The notes below the pieces were generated by a model. It had not been told where the DNA came from. It was given only the letters and a program-made list of their open reading frames with translations, and ran no database searches. From an uncultured Oscillospiraceae bacterium (lineage in GTDB: Bacteria > Bacillota > Clostridia > Oscillospirales > Ruminococcaceae): a stretch of 64,000 nt of DNA. Both the position numbers and the translations under genes were made by a program. Shown here piece by piece: positions 56,067 through 63,299 of this stretch; the first letter of the stretch is position 1, and each line of letters opens with the position of its first letter. The stretch lies in the NCBI GenBank assembly GCA_910587465.1, contig CAJUMS010000001.1:7651-71650 (forward strand). Reading direction: 5' to 3'.

Positions 56067-57191
56067 ATGGCAAGTATGGCTAAAGTTCTGGGTTTGATCT
56101 TTGCTAATATGCACGAGCAGACCCTTCCCGAATTGACTAAGGCGAGAGCGATGGCAAGCGTTCCGTTTGGCAGCAAGTACCGTCTGATAGACTTTCCGCT
56201 GTCGGGAATGGTAAATTCGGGCATTACACAGGTCGGCATTATCACAAAGCAGAATTACTATTCGCTGATGAACCACCTTGGCATGGGCTCCGAATGGGAT
56301 CTGGCGCGCAAGACGGGCGGTCTGCATATTCTTCCGCCTTACGGCAGAGAGGGCACGGGCATTTACCGCGGCAGACTTGAGGCGCTTGCGGGCGCTGCCG
56401 AGTTTATTCGCGAAAGCAACGCCGAGTACGTTGTAATGGCGGACAGCAACGTCATTGCGAATATGGATATGCGCCCTATCGTTGACTTTCACGAGAAGAA
56501 CGGAGCAGATATCACCTGCGTTTACGGCAGCGGCATTTATTCCGTTGAGAGAGCACTTACGCAGACTGTGCTCTGCGTTAACGAGGACAACGTTGTATAC
56601 GATGTGCTGGCGAGACCCGCTATCAGCGGCGAGATGAACGTTGCGCTCAACGTTTATGTAATGCGCAGAGCTTTCCTCGACGATCTTATCCGCGAGAGCG
56701 AGTGCCGCAGTCTGTACAGCTTTGAGACCGATATACTTCAGCACAAGCTGCACGACTTTAAGGTAATGGGCTACAAGTATGAAAAGTACTTTGAAATAAT
56801 AGACTCGATGAAGACATACTACAAGGCGACTATGGATATGAAGAACCGCGATATCTCGCGTGAGGTATTCTCACTGGATACACCGATCTATACCAAGGTT
56901 CGCGATGTTGCTCCCGCTAAGTACGGTATCGATTGCTCAGTTAAGTCCTCGCTTGTTGCGGACGGCTGCATTATCGACGGATATGTCGAGAATTCCGTTC
57001 TGTTCCGCGGCGTCAAGGTCGGCAAGGGCGCTGTTATCAAGGACAGTATCGTAATGCAGGGCGCGGTCATCGAGGAAAAAGCTTCGTTCATCAACGCTAT
57101 CGCTGACAAAGACGTTACCATCACCAAGAACCGCACGATTACGGGTTCCGCAGACTTCCCCGTTTACATCAGCAAGGGCGGCGTGGTATAA
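56067..57191 (+). CDS. glgD: glucose-1-phosphate adenylyltransferase, regulatory subunit
   Basis: The 374-residue GlgD resembles GlgC but lacks the complete nucleotide-binding glycine loop: it starts VLGLIFANMHEQTLPELTKA instead of LAGGQGSRL. The remaining fold is preserved, including SKYRLIDFPLSGMVN and a C-terminal beta-helix (VKVGKGAVIKDSIVMQGAVI). GlgD forms a heteromer with GlgC and raises its activity. It begins 19 bases after glgC with AGGAGGATCG and ends the operon before a terminator. Confidence 0.95.
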   Translation: MASMAKVLGLIFANMHEQTLPELTKARAMASVPFGSKYRLIDFPLSGMVNSGITQVGIITKQNYYSLMNHLGMGSEWDLARKTGGLHILPPYGREGTGIYRGRLEALAGAAEFIRESNAEYVVMADSNVIANMDMRPIVDFHEKNGADITCVYGSGIYSVERALTQTVLCVNEDNVVYDVLARPAISGEMNVALNVYVMRRAFLDDLIRESECRSLYSFETDILQHKLHDFKVMGYKYEKYFEIIDSMKTYYKATMDMKNRDISREVFSLDTPIYTKVRDVAPAKYGIDCSVKSSLVADGCIIDGYVENSVLFRGVKVGKGAVIKDSIVMQGAVIEEKASFINAIADKDVTITKNRTITGSADFPVYISKGGVV

Positions 57192-57297
57192 ACGTTTATT
57201 GATTTTGACAACACTCAATGTTTTTCATTTTTTAACTTGTTCTCACAGCACGAGTTTCGGACTGTGGCAGCAAGCTCATACCTCCTTTCTTTTTTTA

Positions 57298-57335
57298 CCC
57301 CCGTTTGGCGGTTCGCCCGACGGGGGCGCTTTTTT
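57298..57335 (+). terminator. terminator of the glg operon
   Basis: CCCCCGT (57298-57304) and ACGGGGG (57320-57326), with an inner GGCG...CGCC pairing, followed by six T. The stretch between the glgD stop and this hairpin holds no gene. Confidence 0.9.
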
Positions 57336-57352
57336 GATTTTTTTATTATGAG

Positions 57353-57379
57353 TGTGACAAATTACAAGTTAAAATTGTC
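57353..57379 (+). promoter_or_regulatory. candidate ECF-type promoter
   Basis: TGTGAC (57353-57358), 17 bases, TGTCTTA from 57376. It matches the layout upstream of the sigma gene at 31.6 kb. Confidence 0.5.
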
Positions 57380-57429
57380 TTATATATGAAAGACGTCTTT
57401 ACAGTTACAAGCGAGGGGAGAGAATTTAT

Positions 57430-57894
57430 ATGACCAACGAAGAGCTGACGGAATATGTAAAAATGTTTCACGGCACCCTTTACCGTCTCGCTTTCGGATA
57501 CGTACACAACTGCGAGAACGCGGAGGATATCTGCCAGAGCGCCTTTGTTAAGTTGATAGACTGCAAGTGCAGCTTTGACTCGCCCGAAAACTGCAAGGTC
57601 TGGCTTATACGGGTCACTATAAATCTCTCTAAAAACTTCTTACGCTCAAAGCGTTCAATACAGCTCGAGGAGCTTGACGAAAATATTCCCGCGCTCGATA
57701 AGGAACAATCGGAGCTGCTGGAGATCGTGATGTCGCTGCCACCCAAATACCGTGCCGTAATTCATCTGTACTACTATGAGGGGTACTCTGTAAAAGAGAT
57801 CGCGGATATTATCGGGGCTTCGGTAACGTCGGTCACGACCCGGCTCTCACGTGCGAGAGAACGCTTGAAGGATATGCTCTCGAGGGAGGAATGA
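57430..57894 (+). CDS. ECF-type RNA polymerase sigma factor
   Basis: The 154-residue sigma factor has region 2 (AEDICQSAFVKLIDCKCS, KVWLIRVTINLSKNFLRSKR) and region 4 (LPPKYRAVIHLYYYEGYSVK, SVTSVTTRLSRARERL). A GAGGGGAGAG ribosome site precedes the ATG. A TGTGAC-17-TGTCTTA promoter-like element lies about 50 bases upstream. A DUF4179-like membrane protein starts two bases after the stop and is probably its anti-sigma factor. Confidence 0.92.
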   Translation: MTNEELTEYVKMFHGTLYRLAFGYVHNCENAEDICQSAFVKLIDCKCSFDSPENCKVWLIRVTINLSKNFLRSKRSIQLEELDENIPALDKEQSELLEIVMSLPPKYRAVIHLYYYEGYSVKEIADIIGASVTSVTTRLSRARERLKDMLSREE

Positions 57895-57896
57895 AT

Positions 57897-59045
57897 ATGG
57901 ATAATAAGTACAAGGAGCTTTTTGACAAGCTCGCCCCCATACGGAGCGACGAGGAACTGCTGCGCGCGGTTCTTGACAGAAAGGCGGAAACAATGAAAAA
58001 CGGAAAACATTTTATGAAAAAGGCTATTATCATACCCGCTGCCGCAGCAGCTCTGCTTTGCACTACGGTCGGAGTTTCGGCAGCGTACGAGTGGAACATA
58101 CCCGCGGCAATCGCGGACATTTTCGGCAGGAATTCCTATAAGATACCAGACGGAGTAAGCTTTAAGGATTTCAACTTTACCGCCGTCGGCGGCAGGGAGC
58201 TTAACAACGTGTTCAAGTTCGACGGCTACGAGGTGCAGATCAAGGGTGTGGCAGCGGACCCGCACAGTATGCTGCTGTTCTATGATGTAGCGTTCGATAA
58301 CGAAACGTCCGAAGAGACCATTGAGAAATTTAAAGCTATGTACGCTATTGCAGACCTCCAATTGTTTGTGGATTACAACCGCAATCTGAGCGCGGCGGGA
58401 ACAGCTGACGATCCCGCGTTCTCAAAGGAATACAGCTGGAAGCATATAGACATGGCGCACCAGCAGCGTAATCTTTATCTCGGCAGCGAGGGTAATGTTG
58501 CGCATTACTGCTTTAAGTACACTGTGACAGGCGCGTCGCTGGCGGGGCGGAGTGTGGCGCTCGAAGTCGGCGATAGGAGCGTCCTCAATAGCGACGGCGC
58601 AAAACGCGCAGACTACACGCTCGACCTCGGCTTTGTTGATGACAGCGACTGTCTCGATATTTACAAAGACAATGAAATAAATCTCTCATCTGGCGTTAAA
58701 GGCAACGTAAGCCACATTCAGCTTACGCCGTTCAGCGTATGCTTCAGAGTTGACTGGGGCGAGCAGCGCGTTGAGGACCCCGATGAAAACGGCAATGTCT
58801 CTGCGGGCGCGCTCGACGTAAACACCATATACAATGAGTTTAAAATAAAGCTCAAGGACGGCACGATAATGGACGCTAAAGCTTTCCGCCCGTTCGAGGA
58901 CGGCGCAGACCGCAGTTACACCAAGGAGAGTTCGGACAGCGGCGAGGTCTATGCGCAGGATCCCATATTCGAGTGGCTCTACCCCGTAAACGTTTCGGAA
59001 GTGGAGGCGCTTGTTATAGGCAACACCACCATATCCTTAAACTAA
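57897..59045 (+). CDS. DUF4179-like anti-sigma membrane protein
   Basis: The ATG at 57897 fits GGAGG seven bases upstream, giving 382 residues; an ATG six bases earlier is too close. An N-terminal cytoplasmic segment (KYKELFDKLAPIRSDEELLR) is followed by a TM helix at about 43-62 (KAIIIPAAAAALLCTTVGVS) and an external domain with DGYEVQIKGVAADPHSMLLF and FDNETSEETIEKF. The pattern of a sigma partner followed by 'YEW.IP' and a beta-rich domain is DUF4179-like. It is the partner of the sigma factor two bases upstream and ends at a terminator. Confidence 0.85.
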   Translation: MDNKYKELFDKLAPIRSDEELLRAVLDRKAETMKNGKHFMKKAIIIPAAAAALLCTTVGVSAAYEWNIPAAIADIFGRNSYKIPDGVSFKDFNFTAVGGRELNNVFKFDGYEVQIKGVAADPHSMLLFYDVAFDNETSEETIEKFKAMYAIADLQLFVDYNRNLSAAGTADDPAFSKEYSWKHIDMAHQQRNLYLGSEGNVAHYCFKYTVTGASLAGRSVALEVGDRSVLNSDGAKRADYTLDLGFVDDSDCLDIYKDNEINLSSGVKGNVSHIQLTPFSVCFRVDWGEQRVEDPDENGNVSAGALDVNTIYNEFKIKLKDGTIMDAKAFRPFEDGADRSYTKESSDSGEVYAQDPIFEWLYPVNVSEVEALVIGNTTISLN

Positions 59046-59079
59046 GGTCAATCAATTTCCTGCCCATATTATAAATTTA

Positions 59080-59108
59080 GGGGGAGCATTTCGCTCCCCC
59101 GCTTTTTT
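59080..59108. terminator. terminator after the fifth ECF module
   Basis: GGGGGAGC (59080-59087), loop ATTTC, GCTCCCCC (59093-59100), then GCTTTTTT. It also faces the end of the convergent GNAT gene. Confidence 0.92.
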
Positions 59109-59577
59109 ACAGTATCTTTTCCATTCCGATCTTCTGCACCGAAAGTCCGCATTTCTCGTAGAACTTCATTGCGCTCTCGTTGCACGCCCAGACGTTCAGC
59201 GTGACGTTGTAGCAGCCGCTTTCCTTGGCGAATTCGAGAACGTACTCGTACAGCGCTTTGCCAACATGCATTCCTCTCGCCTTTTCGTCGACGCAGAGGT
59301 CGTCGATATACAGCGTGGTAAATTCGGGAGTATTTTGTTCATTATGCCGCTCAAATACACAAAACGCGTAGCCCCGTACAATGCCGTCACGCTCGCCTAC
59401 GAATATCGGGCGCTCGGGGTCAGCGATTATTTCCTCAAGCTCCGCGGGGGCGTACTTTGTCGTTCCCGATTTGAACAGGTCTGGACGCCCCGTTGCGTGA
59501 ACCTCAAGTACCTGCGACAGTAAGTCCATAATACGCGGTATATCGCGCGGCTCGGCTTTTCTGATATCGACTTCCAT
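59107..59577 (-). CDS. GNAT-family N-acetyltransferase
   Basis: The 156-residue protein shows the GNAT pattern: VDIRKAEPRDIPRIMDLLSQ, then ERPIFVGERDGIVRGYAFCV, YIDDLCVDEKARGMHVGKAL (acetyl-CoA loop R-x-x-x-x-G-K) and NVWACNESAMKFYEKCGLSV. This arrangement matches GNATs acting on small molecules or protein amines; the acceptor is unknown. It ends the GH43-cupin-GNAT operon, starting two bases after the cupin stop. Confidence 0.9.
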   Translation of the reverse strand: MEVDIRKAEPRDIPRIMDLLSQVLEVHATGRPDLFKSGTTKYAPAELEEIIADPERPIFVGERDGIVRGYAFCVFERHNEQNTPEFTTLYIDDLCVDEKARGMHVGKALYEYVLEFAKESGCYNVTLNVWACNESAMKFYEKCGLSVQKIGMEKIL

Positions 59578-59578
59578 A

Positions 59579-59902
59579 TCATACTTCTTCCCTTGCGACA
59601 GAAATTTTAATTACTTTTGCGGTCGTATCGCCATTATTCCAGATAGAGTGCGGTATCATTCCGTCAACAAAAAACATTTCGTCTTTTTTTACGATATGGA
59701 TTTCGTCATTTAAAAACACTTTGACCTCGCCGTCAACGACAATAAAGATGTGATTGTCGCTGTGAGTGTGATTGCCCTCGGGACCGCCGCCGTTTTTTTC
59801 TATATAAGCGACCGCGCCCCACTGTATCTTGCCTGTTTCGTTAAAAAGGATTTTAGCTTTAAAATTTTTGTGTCCCTTGGGAGTAATAAACGAATTATCC
59901 AT
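59579..59902 (-). CDS. small cupin-domain protein
   Basis: The ATG at 59902 gives 107 residues; a GTG nine bases upstream is also possible because AGGAAGAA sits between them. The single cupin barrel has GNHTHSDNHIFIVVDGEVKV (metal-binding His) and DEMFFVDGMIPHSIWN with the second His. Such proteins act as sugar or small-molecule binding or isomerase units. It follows a GH43 gene with only a TAG and two codons between them, and the two frames are in register. Confidence 0.85.
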   Translation of the reverse strand: MDNSFITPKGHKNFKAKILFNETGKIQWGAVAYIEKNGGGPEGNHTHSDNHIFIVVDGEVKVFLNDEIHIVKKDEMFFVDGMIPHSIWNNGDTTAKVIKISVAREEV

Positions 59903-59917
59903 TAAATCCACTTCTTC

Positions 59918-61384
59918 CTATGATATTGTGTACTCGAACTCGGTGAACTCCGCCGTTCCGTTTACGGCGTACAGTCCGAGAACCGTTCCCGTAAATCCTC
60001 CCGAGACCTCGCTCGACAGATACTTCGCCTGACCGTAGCCGAGAACTTTTTCGCCGCCGTTTTCGGAAACTATCAGCGAGTAGCCTTTGCTGTCTGTTTT
60101 TATGATAAGCTCAGCGCCGTTTCCGCTTATCGGGCAAGTGCCTGCCGTGTGCTTTATGCCTCCGATATTCAGCTTAGCGGCGGCTTCGTAACCGCTGTCG
60201 GTTTTGCGGACGGCGATATCGTAATGCTCCTGCTCGCACATATACGCGGTAATTCCCGCCTCGCCGCCTTCGAGTATAACTTTTGCGCGGATAACGCCGT
60301 TAAACTCGCGCTGACGTATACCGAGAAACGTCGGGCTGTCGACGTCGTCGAGCGTTTTTTCCGTACCTCGGAGGACTGCCTTTTCGTCGGTCAGCTCGTA
60401 GTTTTCCGTTACGGGGTGACGGAGGTTTACCCATTCAAGCCGCGAATTCGCGAACGTGTAACGGCAGCAGAGCTCCTGAGAAAAATCGCCCTTTATCTCG
60501 TACTCAAAATCGCAGGTGCCGTCATTACCCGCAAAGAACGTGCCGTCCTCACCCCACGTTACGGGAACAAGGAAAACCTCGCGCCCGAGATTATGGTACG
60601 GAACCCACTCGCCGAGCTGACGGAAACCCAGACAAAGAATATGCCAGTTGCCGTATTTGTCTTGGATAAGGTCGCCGTGACCTATGCCTTGAATAATGTG
60701 CGGCGCTTTGTTGCGGTTGGTGATGACGGGATTTTTCGGGAAGCTCTCGAAACGTCCCCATACGCTGTCGGAGCGTGCGCAGGTTATCATGTGACCGTAC
60801 TCCGTGCCGCCCTCCGCCGCCATAAGGTAGTAGGTATCGTTTATTTTGTAGAGATGCGGACTTTCGAGAAAACGTCCGCCCGTGCCTTGCCATATACATT
60901 TGCTTGGCGAGAGCTTTTTTCCCGTCGCGATATTGATCTCGCACTGAACTACGCCGCCTTTGCCCTCGTCGTCCGTGCCGTTGCTCATAAAGTACACGCA
61001 ATCGTCCTCAAAGTACAGCGACGGGTCTATGCCATCTTGATCGACCTCAATGGGCTCACTCCATTCACCGTAAATATTGTCGGTGTATACGTAGAAATTC
61101 TTGTGGGTGGAGTCGTTGGTCGTCACCATGTAAAAACGTCCGTTATTGAAACGGATAGTCGGCGCGAACACTCCGCCGGAACTCGCGATCTTATCCAACA
61201 TTACCTGACTTTTCCGAGTGAGCACGTGACCTATCTGCGTCCAGTTGACCAGATCGTCACTTTCGAAAAGCGGCACGCCCGGGAAGTACTGAAACGAGCT
61301 GCATACGAGATAATATTTTCCGTTCGCCGCGCAAACGGACGGATCGGGGTAAAAGCCCCTTACTATGGGGTTTTGGTATTTCAT
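59918..61384 (-). CDS. GH43 glycosidase (beta-xylosidase/arabinofuranosidase type)
   Basis: The 488-residue enzyme has a five-bladed beta-propeller and a C-terminal beta-sandwich. Catalytic residues are visible: Asp in RGFYPDPSVCAANGKYYLVC, the pKa-modulating Asp in DGIDPSLYFEDD and the acid Glu in FLESPHLYKINDTYYLM. The C-terminal region (LGIRQREFNGVIRAKVI) is the usual GH43 accessory domain. It likely removes xylose or arabinose from hemicellulose oligosaccharides; no signal peptide, so it is intracellular. It leads the GH43-cupin-GNAT operon and ends in TAG. Confidence 0.92.
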   Translation of the reverse strand: MKYQNPIVRGFYPDPSVCAANGKYYLVCSSFQYFPGVPLFESDDLVNWTQIGHVLTRKSQVMLDKIASSGGVFAPTIRFNNGRFYMVTTNDSTHKNFYVYTDNIYGEWSEPIEVDQDGIDPSLYFEDDCVYFMSNGTDDEGKGGVVQCEINIATGKKLSPSKCIWQGTGGRFLESPHLYKINDTYYLMAAEGGTEYGHMITCARSDSVWGRFESFPKNPVITNRNKAPHIIQGIGHGDLIQDKYGNWHILCLGFRQLGEWVPYHNLGREVFLVPVTWGEDGTFFAGNDGTCDFEYEIKGDFSQELCCRYTFANSRLEWVNLRHPVTENYELTDEKAVLRGTEKTLDDVDSPTFLGIRQREFNGVIRAKVILEGGEAGITAYMCEQEHYDIAVRKTDSGYEAAAKLNIGGIKHTAGTCPISGNGAELIIKTDSKGYSLIVSENGGEKVLGYGQAKYLSSEVSGGFTGTVLGLYAVNGTAEFTEFEYTIS

Positions 61385-61424
61385 AAATTCTCCTATTTTC
61401 CTATGCGGATAACCGCAAAAACGA

Positions 61425-61625
61425 TCACCGTTTCCTTATATAATCAATAAACGCCGCTATCGCCGCACCCGTGAAGCAAACGCCCGCCACGGGCATACAC
61501 ACAGAAAACATGCGCCAAGTAAACGCATTCTCCTCCGGACCCGAAAAGATAACGCATAATATAAACACGGCAACGGCAGCGACCGCGACAGCCAGCAATA
61601 TCCAACCTGTCCTTTTAACGTTCAT
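61425..61625 (-). CDS. small two-helix membrane protein
   Basis: The ATG at 61625, with the kinase terminal codons AAGGAC as ribosome site, gives 66 residues. Two TM helices: about 6-28 (GWILLAVAVAAVAVFILCVI) and 40-60 (FSVCMPVAGVCFTGAAIAAF), ending DYIRKR. It begins five bases after the kinase gene, so it is likely part of the same unit. I do not recognise a family. Confidence 0.75.
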   Translation of the reverse strand: MNVKRTGWILLAVAVAAVAVFILCVIFSGPEENAFTWRMFSVCMPVAGVCFTGAAIAAFIDYIRKR

Positions 61626-61630
61626 ACGGT

Positions 61631-62902
61631 TCAGTCCTTGATCTCGTACTTTTCTCCGCCTATAATAACACTCGTTCCCGTGAAGATCGGCGCGGCTTTT
61701 CCGCTCGCTATCGTCTTTTCTTCGCCGTTCGGGAGAGTGCACTGCCAATCCTCCGCGCCGTGATTTTTAAGTCCCCACAGCCCGGGATTTTTCTTGTTGC
61801 GGACTACCTCGGCCTCGAGCGAAACGTCCTCGTTGAACAGCTTCGCGCCGTCGAACAAAAGCACGCTCATTTTCGCACCGACAAGCGACAGCGGCTTCGC
61901 GTAATGCGTTCCGCACGGACAGATAAGCTTGCCCTCGTCGTCCGCTTCAACGGCGGGGAGAAAGTTCTGTATTCCGCACGGACACGCCGTGATATCGCCG
62001 CGCAGACGCTTCAGCAGATCGAGCCACTGCTTCTCAATAAGGCGCTTTGACGGCTCGTTCAAGCCCGTCGTGAACGAAAACTCGAACGCCTCTCTTATGT
62101 AATCGGGCATAATACGCCAGAATTTGATGATGTTGTTGTGAACGCCGCGCACGGGACGGTTGCTGTCGTCCTCCGGGTCGTACACGAATATCGGCTCAAA
62201 TCCGTAATGCCGACGCTCCGCCTCCTCGGTAAGGCAGACGCTTTTCAGCACGCGTCCGCCCTCCAGCGGGTCGCCGCGCAGTAACAGACGAAACAGCACT
62301 ACCGCCAGCGAATAGCGGTCGGTGTACTTGTCGGGAGCTTTCTCGCCGCGGACTATCTCGGGCGCCATGTAGCCCGGCTTGCCCGCAATGCCCAGATGTT
62401 CGCCGTATGGGGCTATGTTGTCGCAATCGCAGATGAGCACGTCGCCGTCCGACGGACGAATGAAAAATCCGCCGTCGTTCATGTCCTGATAACTCTTTCC
62501 GCTGTTGTGCAATTTGCGGAACGCCGCAGTTATCTTTATCGCGGAATTCACCACGGAATACAACCCGGAGAGCTTTACGCGCGCGTTGAGAATATCCGAA
62601 AACGGCTTGTAGTCCTCGGGTATGATATCCATTAAAAAGCCGAAGCTGTCGTCAATATGCGCGGTGAGCAAACGCGGCATAAGAAACGCACCGTGCGCCG
62701 ACTTGTCCTCGCAGAGCGTACGGAGATTGTCGCGGAAAATGTCGGGTCTGCGGAGCTTATTCGGAAAGTAGACCTTGAGCGCGTACTCCTTCCCCGCGAA
62801 CTCCGCGCGGTAGACCGTGCCCTGTCCGCCCGAGCCGAGAACCGCCGTTATCGCCGCGCTGCCGCCAAGCTCGAGCGGCACGCTGTCGCCTATTTTCAGC
62901 AT
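61631..62902 (-). CDS. atypical Ser/Thr-like kinase of the TerY-P type
   Basis: The 423-residue protein has a kinase-like N-lobe (LGSGGQGTVYRAEFAGKEYA, ALKVYFPNK with K43) but unusual catalytic motifs. The HRD equivalent is YQDMNDGGFFIRP: Asp140 is kept, while the catalytic-loop Lys is replaced by Asn142 and the Mg-binding Asn by Gly145. The DFG equivalent is ICDCDN. After the kinase comes a Cys-rich segment (ACPCG, ICPCG) and a C-terminal FHA-like stretch (PGLWGLKNHGAEDWQC). This matches kinases of the TerY-P/tellurite-associated family that pair with vWA-TerY and PP2C proteins. The start overlaps the upstream zinc-ribbon gene. Confidence 0.8.
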   Translation of the reverse strand: MLKIGDSVPLELGGSAAITAVLGSGGQGTVYRAEFAGKEYALKVYFPNKLRRPDIFRDNLRTLCEDKSAHGAFLMPRLLTAHIDDSFGFLMDIIPEDYKPFSDILNARVKLSGLYSVVNSAIKITAAFRKLHNSGKSYQDMNDGGFFIRPSDGDVLICDCDNIAPYGEHLGIAGKPGYMAPEIVRGEKAPDKYTDRYSLAVVLFRLLLRGDPLEGGRVLKSVCLTEEAERRHYGFEPIFVYDPEDDSNRPVRGVHNNIIKFWRIMPDYIREAFEFSFTTGLNEPSKRLIEKQWLDLLKRLRGDITACPCGIQNFLPAVEADDEGKLICPCGTHYAKPLSLVGAKMSVLLFDGAKLFNEDVSLEAEVVRNKKNPGLWGLKNHGAEDWQCTLPNGEEKTIASGKAAPIFTGTSVIIGGEKYEIKD

Positions 62903-63252
62903 CAGAATCCGCCTCCCGAAAGCGACTCAAAGTTCTCCTCCGCGGAGGTCTCGGCTGCGTTTCCGCACCACTCGCAAACGGTCTCATTCTCGCCGTCCCA
63001 GCAGGTGGTCTTGCCGCACTCGCTGCACTGGAAAAAGCCCTTAGCGCCGCAGTACGGACAGGACGGATATTCCGTAGTAACGTATACGTTGCCCGATATC
63101 TCGGTGTCGCCGAACTTCTCGCGCCCCGCCGTGTGCTCGCTCACCTTGAACGCCCATGTGGCGTACCAGTCGCCGTCCTCGCGCTGCTCGGTGCGTATGC
63201 CGAACAGGTCGTGTGCCTGCTTGCATTTCGTTAAAATAACTGCTGCTTTCAT
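62902..63252 (-). CDS. TerY-C-like zinc-ribbon protein
   Basis: The 116-residue protein contains eight Cys in paired zinc-ribbon motifs: SCPYCGAKGFFQCSECGKTT and then CWDG and VCEWCGNAA. The N-terminal half is a beta domain (GIRTEQREDGDWYATWAFKV). This matches the TerY-C metal-binding domain, usually fused to a vWA domain in TerY proteins but standalone here. It precedes the atypical kinase and overlaps its start (TGATG), consistent with a TerY-P-like complex; no vWA or PP2C partner lies in the visible part. GGAGG precedes the ATG. Confidence 0.75.
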   Translation of the reverse strand: MKAAVILTKCKQAHDLFGIRTEQREDGDWYATWAFKVSEHTAGREKFGDTEISGNVYVTTEYPSCPYCGAKGFFQCSECGKTTCWDGENETVCEWCGNAAETSAEENFESLSGGGF

Positions 63253-63299
63253 TGTGTTTCCTCCATCAGTTCTGATCGGTTCCTTTTAGAGAGCCGATG

